Assembly (NCBI GenBank): GCA_964447605.1
Contig: CAYUTA010000004.1
Coordinates: 1-64,000 of the forward strand
Reading direction: 5' to 3'
Source: CAYUTA01 sp964447605
Lineage (GTDB): Bacteria > Bacillota > Clostridia > Christensenellales > CAG-138
DNA: 64,000 nt
Of this stretch, positions 60,560 through 64,000 are shown piece by piece. Position numbers and translations under genes: made by a program. The first letter of the stretch is position 1. Every line of letters begins with the position of its first letter. The notes under the pieces were generated by a model that ran no database searches, had not been told where the DNA came from, and worked only from the letters and a program-made list of their open reading frames with translations.

Positions 60560-60647
60560 TGGCGGAGAGACTGGGATTCGAACCCAGGGTCCCGTCAGGG
60601 ACACGGCATTTCGAGTGCCGCACGATCGACCACTCTGACATCTCTCC
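60560..60647 (-). tRNA. tRNA-Ser (anticodon CGA)
   Basis: Minus strand: acceptor GGAGAGA (60647-60641) with TCTCTCC, anticodon CGA (complement of 60611-60613) in loop CTCGAAA, a long variable arm typical of class II tRNA-Ser, T loop TTCGAAT, discriminator G and an encoded CCA (60562-60560). Its 3' 20 bases recur at 50160-50179. Confidence 0.93.
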
Positions 60648-60743
60648 GCGCCGCAAAAAACAACCGGTGTTTTTCAGCGACATTCAGTATACTAAAAAGC
60701 TTCGCAAATTGCAATGTTTTCGTGAAAAAACATGTTGCCGTCG

Positions 60744-60771
60744 TTGCCGGGCGCACGCCCCGTGTTATAAT
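60744..60771 (+). promoter_or_regulatory. Promoter of the zinc-ribbon gene
   Basis: TTGCCG (60744-60749), 16 bp spacer, TATAAT (60766-60771), 40 bases before the ATG. Confidence 0.6.
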
Positions 60772-60811
60772 AGATAAAAACGAGACACGGTCAAGGAAAG
60801 GAGTTGTCTGT

Positions 60812-61306
60812 ATGGCGGAGGAATTTGGAAAACGAATTGAAGCATTCGGGCAAAATATATGGAAAAAGGCGCAGGGCGCGGTCAACATCGTTGGCATGAA
60901 CAACGATATCTCGGCAAAGTCGCGTGTGCTGACCGATCTGTATGCCGAGATCGGCAAGGCCTATTGTGGCAAGCACCGCGGGGATGCGGAAACGGAATTT
61001 CCCGAGCTTTGTGAAAAAGCGCATGCGCTTGCGGCGGAAATCGCCGGTTTACAGGAGGAAATCCAGTTGCAAAAGGGCTTCCGCAAATGCGTGGCCTGCG
61101 GCGCGCTTGCCCCGGCGCAAGCTACGTTTTGCCCCGCCTGCGGTGCGGCCATGCCGCGGCCCGAGCCGGAGCCCGAATCCGATCCTGTCGCCGACAAAAG
61201 CGTTTGCAGGCAATGCGGCGCGCACATGGTGGAAAGCGACGTGTTTTGCGCGGCCTGCGGCGCGCGGCGCGAGGAGGCGGACGCGGAACCCCGGACGCAG
61301 GGATAG
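60812..61306 (+). CDS. Zinc-ribbon protein with coiled-coil start
   Basis: 164 residues: an amphipathic helical N-terminal half (about 1-90) resembling a coiled coil, then two zinc ribbons (CVACG...CPACG and CRQCG...CAACG) joined by a Pro/Glu linker. This is a common clostridial architecture of unknown function. ATG 60812 follows AAAGGAG. It is the third zinc-ribbon protein of this type in the window. Confidence 0.78.
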   Translation: MAEEFGKRIEAFGQNIWKKAQGAVNIVGMNNDISAKSRVLTDLYAEIGKAYCGKHRGDAETEFPELCEKAHALAAEIAGLQEEIQLQKGFRKCVACGALAPAQATFCPACGAAMPRPEPEPESDPVADKSVCRQCGAHMVESDVFCAACGARREEADAEPRTQG

Positions 61307-61420
61307 CGGAAAGCCCGTATAGGCCGGTCCCTGTTACGCCCTGCGGCTGGACGCATTCCCCGCGGGGCGGACGGATTGAATTTTCGGAAGAAAAAAGCAC
61401 AGGCCCCGCAGGAGGGGGAC

Positions 61421-61990
61421 CATGGCTAGATTCAAAAGCCCATATGGATATGATGATGCCGCGGACGCGGAATACGATGGCGTATGACGCGGCGGAACGG
61501 GGGCTGTACGGTTGTTCGGCTGTACGGTCTATACGCGGTCGCCGGCGAAAAAATTGGGGTGGCGGCGGGACGGTTGGAGACCGCTCTGACCGATTTGGCC
61601 GGGGAGTTTTGAAAAAAATGGAATCATAAAACAGACCTTTGCAAAAAGGCCCGACCCGCGGGCTCTCATTCCGGTATGCTTCAGTTCGCTGTACGGACAG
61701 GCATGGGTTGCGCCCGCGGCGGAAATGCCTCTGTATCGAACGCGGCGGGCGGTCCGGGAGTTGATGCTCGCAGGAGATCTCCTGCGTGAATTGTTCCAGC
61801 TCGCTACGCATCTCAAAAGCAGGCTGGCCGGGCTGATCGTAGGGTTGAAACGCCCGGCAATCGGCGCCGACCGTTCCCCTCTGATGACGGCGGAGGAGCT
61901 GGTGAACGTGCAGCAATCGCTGCGGTGGGTGGAAAAGCACGTGGAATTACGGGCGCTTTTTAAGCGGGAGCCGTTGGGACCCGCCTGGAT
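61421..61990 (+). pseudogene. Degenerate coding remnant
   Basis: A good ribosome site (CAGGAGGGGGACC) precedes ATG 61421, which opens MARFKSPYGYDDAADAEYDG but stops after 21 codons. Protein-like stretches continue in other frames: GEKIGVAAGRLETALTDLAGEF, and from about 61740 RELMLAGDLLRELFQLATHL and SPLMTAEELVNVQQSLRWVE. This looks like one gene broken by frameshifts. I cannot name the family. Confidence 0.35.
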
Positions 61991-62019
61991 TCTCTCGTCC
62001 AGGCAGGTCGTTTTTACAT
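61987..62019 (+). terminator. Possible intrinsic terminator
   Basis: GCCTGGA and TCCAGGC around an 8-base loop, with TTTTT a few bases later. It fits the end of the degenerate plus-strand unit. Confidence 0.45.
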
Positions 62020-62106
62020 CATACCGCAGCGCGTCCGCCGCCGTTCATACGGCTCCCGCGGCTAAGGTCGGATTTTCCGGCGCAGCATGGGGAAAACGTC
62101 GCGCGA

Positions 62107-62790
62107 CTATTCCGCGGCAGCACGCGGGCCGGATTCCCTGTAGAGCCGCCAGCCCATCAGGACAACCCAGACATAGGCCAGGGTTTTGGGAATCATCAGC
62201 ATACCCAAAAGCGGCACGGCCGAACCGAACAGCACAACCGGGATGTAGAAGCCGAACGACAGGATGACGGCAAGCGGCATAAAGCGGAACACCGGGTCCC
62301 CGGCCTTTTTCGCCTCCTGCGCAAACAGGACGATGATCATGATTCCCATGATGGAAAACGGGATATTTCGCAGTATTCCGTAAAATAGCGGCTGCTGGTA
62401 CGAAAGCCAGTCGTTTTGCGGAAGCAGGCAGAGCGCGACTCTGGCCGCCGTCAGAACCCACATCAAGACGGTCAGGTTTTTGCGTTGCGCAATGCCGTAC
62501 CGTTCCCGCCAGATGTAGTAAAGGATCAGGTAAAAAACAGTCATGGTAACAGAGGTTATCAGCTTGCCGGCGCCGAGCGCGGCGGCGTTTGCCTCGAGCC
62601 CGGCCGTCCAAAGCGCATACATACGCGGCACGAGGTGGAAGGCGTCTCCCGCGCCGAGCAGCACGGCCATAAGGCCGAATTTTTTAACAAGGGGATCGTG
62701 CTTCCCCCTTGCCATCATCAGGATGCCGGCGGTGATAACCCCGGTCAAATAACAGATGTCGAAAATCGTTTCTACGAGCGCCTGTGCCAT
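62107..62790 (-). CDS. Multi-pass membrane protein of unknown function
   Basis: 227 residues with about seven hydrophobic helices. Landmarks: GAGDAFHLVPRMYAL in the second helix region, YYIWRERYGI in a loop, and MLMIPKTLAYVWVVLMGWRLY at the end. This resembles a conserved clostridial seven-helix family without known function. The ATG at 62790 follows TTGGAG; the TTG there is part of the ribosome site. It lies 20 bp after the TetR gene, in one operon, so it is probably the regulated function, for example efflux or a membrane response. Confidence 0.7.
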   Translation of the reverse strand: MAQALVETIFDICYLTGVITAGILMMARGKHDPLVKKFGLMAVLLGAGDAFHLVPRMYALWTAGLEANAAALGAGKLITSVTMTVFYLILYYIWRERYGIAQRKNLTVLMWVLTAARVALCLLPQNDWLSYQQPLFYGILRNIPFSIMGIMIIVLFAQEAKKAGDPVFRFMPLAVILSFGFYIPVVLFGSAVPLLGMLMIPKTLAYVWVVLMGWRLYRESGPRAAAE

Positions 62791-62810
62791 TGTCACAATC
62801 TCCAATCGGT

Positions 62811-63359
62811 TTAATATAGTGTCCGCTTCACAATCTCAATGAAAAAGCCTGCATCGGGAGCTCTCATACGAAGCGATATAAGAAGGTTTGAAAGTACGAA
62901 CGCCGCATAGCGCTCTTTTGTGAAGCCGTCCGTCCAGATATCCGTACGGATGGCGGCATCCTGCTCCATGCGCTGTATGAGCGCGCTTCTCAAAACCTTC
63001 TGCATGGAGTACATACGCTCCTGGCCGACGGCTTCCACATTTCTAAGGCTGTCCATGAGCATACCGGCGGAGCTGAATATGCGGCCGCTCAAAAAATGAT
63101 AAATTTCCCCAAGCTGGTCGCAGAATGAACCGCCGCCGATTGCTTCCCGCATCTCTACAAGTGTTTTTTTCCAATATTCTTCCGTAAGGGCGAGCAGGAT
63201 TTCATCTTTGCCGGAAAAGTAATTGTAAACCGTCCCCTGTGCAATACCGGCCTTTTTCGCAATTGCCCGTATACTGATTGCTTCCGGCCCTTCCGCTCCG
63301 GCAATCTCCCGGGCCATGTCCAGCAAAGTGCCGCGGAGCGTTTCATCCTTTCTTTTCAT
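62811..63359 (-). CDS. TetR-family regulator
   Basis: 182 residues. Helix-turn-helix at about 24-46 (ISIRAIAKKAGIAQGTVYNYFSGKDEIL) and a helical ligand-binding C-terminal domain. ATG 63359 follows GGGGAGGGGC; the frame extends upstream through one operator. Two 22 bp palindromes flank its promoter, so it surely represses itself and the membrane-protein gene behind it. Confidence 0.9.
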   Translation of the reverse strand: MKRKDETLRGTLLDMAREIAGAEGPEAISIRAIAKKAGIAQGTVYNYFSGKDEILLALTEEYWKKTLVEMREAIGGGSFCDQLGEIYHFLSGRIFSSAGMLMDSLRNVEAVGQERMYSMQKVLRSALIQRMEQDAAIRTDIWTDGFTKERYAAFVLSNLLISLRMRAPDAGFFIEIVKRTLY

Positions 63360-63383
63360 CCGGCCCCTCCCCTCGAAACCTTC

Positions 63384-63405
63384 ATAAATGAACGCGTTCA
63401 TTTAT
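63384..63405. promoter_or_regulatory. TetR operator palindrome 1
   Basis: Perfect 22 bp palindrome with half-site ATAAATGAACG. It lies between the -10 element and the gene start. Confidence 0.8.
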
Positions 63406-63433
63406 AGTATAGCTGCTTTTTTTGTTTTGTCAA
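63406..63433 (-). promoter_or_regulatory. Promoter of the tetR operon
   Basis: Minus-strand TTGACA (63433-63428), 16 bp spacer, TATACT (63411-63406), placed exactly between the two operators. Confidence 0.75.
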
Positions 63434-63436
63434 CAA

Positions 63437-63458
63437 TTAAATGAACGCGTTCATTTAA
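63437..63458. promoter_or_regulatory. TetR operator palindrome 2
   Basis: Perfect 22 bp palindrome with half-site TTAAATGAACG; core identical to palindrome 1, 53 bp centre to centre. It sits just upstream of the -35. Confidence 0.8.
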
Positions 63459-63794
63459 AAACCATGTCTGAGCGGCGGGCAAAATTCGCATCCTGTGTGC
63501 AACGGAGGGCGTCACCGCTGACGGCACGAAGCGGCTGGACCCTATTCAACGGAATTTTTCCCGCCATTTGAAATGCCCGGTATATGCTTTTGACGCCATG
63601 CGGAGGCTGCTGTTGCGGCTTTTGCCAACAGGTTCATCTGTAAACTTCGAAAAAACTAAAATTGGTTCTTGCAATATAATTTCAAACTGATTATAATATC
63701 ATCATATTATAATATGATAATAAGTTTCCGGCCCCATTCATTCGATTTGAGCCGTTGCGCTCAAACAAACAATACCAAATCAGGAGGAGCACAC
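63459..63794. other. Leader region of the BMP lipoprotein gene
   Basis: 335 bp without a gene. The AT-rich part at 63680-63730 contains the perfect 18 bp palindrome ATCATATTATAATATGAT (63701-63718) overlapping an IR TTATAATAT/ATATTATAA, a likely operator or promoter region. Confidence 0.5.
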
Positions 63795-64000
63795 ATGAAA
63801 AAGAGATGGTCGGTATCGCTGATGGTCTGGATTCTTGTTACATCGCTGTTGATTGGCTGCGCACAGCAGCCGGCCCGGCAGGGCGCCGCGACGGACGTAC
63901 CGCAGCCGGTTCCTTCCGGGGCGGCAGCGCCGGCCGAACGGAAAAAGCTGGTTGTGATCAGCAACCGCAGCTTTGGCGACAAGGGCCCTATCGATAGTCA
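63795..64000 (+). CDS. BMP-family ABC transporter lipoprotein, cut by window end
   Basis: 68 residues are visible. A signal peptide MKKRWSVSLMVWILVTSLLI ends at lipobox LIGC (Cys22), followed by a Pro/Ala linker and KKLVVISNRSFGDKGPIDS, the opening of basic-membrane-protein (PnrA/Med) type binding proteins, which usually bind nucleosides. ATG 63795 follows CAGGAGGAG. The rest lies outside the window. Confidence 0.78.
   Translation, partial: MKKRWSVSLMVWILVTSLLIGCAQQPARQGAATDVPQPVPSGAAAPAERKKLVVISNRSFGDKGPIDS

Noticed and set aside
61725..62267. Intact 180-codon plus-strand gene
   Set aside because: No ribosome site, it overlaps the membrane-protein gene at its end, and a terminator-like hairpin lies inside; treated as part of a degenerate remnant.

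Overview
The window reads as a piece of a draft scaffold (ten N at 3687-3696) from a Gram-positive anaerobe of the Clostridia type. The reasons are strong AGGAGG-like ribosome sites, sigma-A style promoters with 16-17 bp spacers, a superoxide reductase, CvpA and YugP family membrane proteins, several small zinc-ribbon proteins, a YesM/YesN-type two-component pair, many lipoprotein-anchored ABC transporters, and no outer-membrane genes. Most of the window is GC-rich; roughly 49-60.5 kb is visibly more AT-rich. I cannot name the genus.

Layout. 1-533: repeat-bearing leader. 0.5-6.1 kb (+): housekeeping genes trxB, glmM, nth (running into the assembly gap), obg, superoxide reductase and a YhbY RNA-binding protein. 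6.2-10.3 kb (-): metallophosphoesterase, a zinc-ribbon protein, ysxC/engB and lon, with its own promoter. 10.8-12.6 kb: a lipoprotein and a small protein of unknown function. 12.6-14.3 kb: a stand-alone reverse transcriptase preceded by about 430 bp of non-coding DNA holding two long perfect inverted repeats. This is the best candidate for an undescribed system. 14.6-20.4 kb: diacylglycerol-kinase-like enzyme, membrane-anchored sensor-like protein, CvpA-like protein, EamA transporter, MmcQ/YjbR protein and an M15-type peptidase. 20.4-28.3 kb (-): envelope proteins, including an 802-residue zinc-ribbon protein with 60 bp tandem repeats, a GT87-like enzyme, and YugP bracketed by two copies of a structured 135 bp repeat. 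28.5-29.3 kb: a c-di-GMP-I type riboswitch with terminator ahead of an exported protein whose 3' end is fused to the antisense of a truncated GyrI-like gene. 29.5-33 kb: cobO, a GNAT acetyltransferase, and an ABC/GntR operon with a palindromic operator.

33.5-44.2 kb is a peptide-use cassette. A YheO-type regulator diverges from an M20 peptidase, a complete DppBCDF-like transporter, an M29-like aminopeptidase, the binding lipoprotein, RidA and a MalY/PatB-type lyase. The genes suggest peptides are imported, cut to amino acids and then degraded. 44.5-48.9 kb (-) is a sugar ABC transporter with a ROK repressor.

49.4-60.6 kb looks like an acquired island. A 20 bp piece of the tRNA-Ser 3' end at 50160 is repeated in the intact tRNA-Ser gene at 60560. 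Between them are a transposase fragment, a TnpV-like gene, and a carbohydrate module: AraC-type response regulator, YesM-like kinase, Gfo/Idh/MocA dehydrogenase, sugar ABC transporter and a GH172/DUF2961 enzyme. 60.8-64 kb: a zinc-ribbon protein, a degenerate stretch, a membrane protein with a TetR regulator and two 22 bp operator palindromes, and the start of a BMP-family lipoprotein cut by the window edge.
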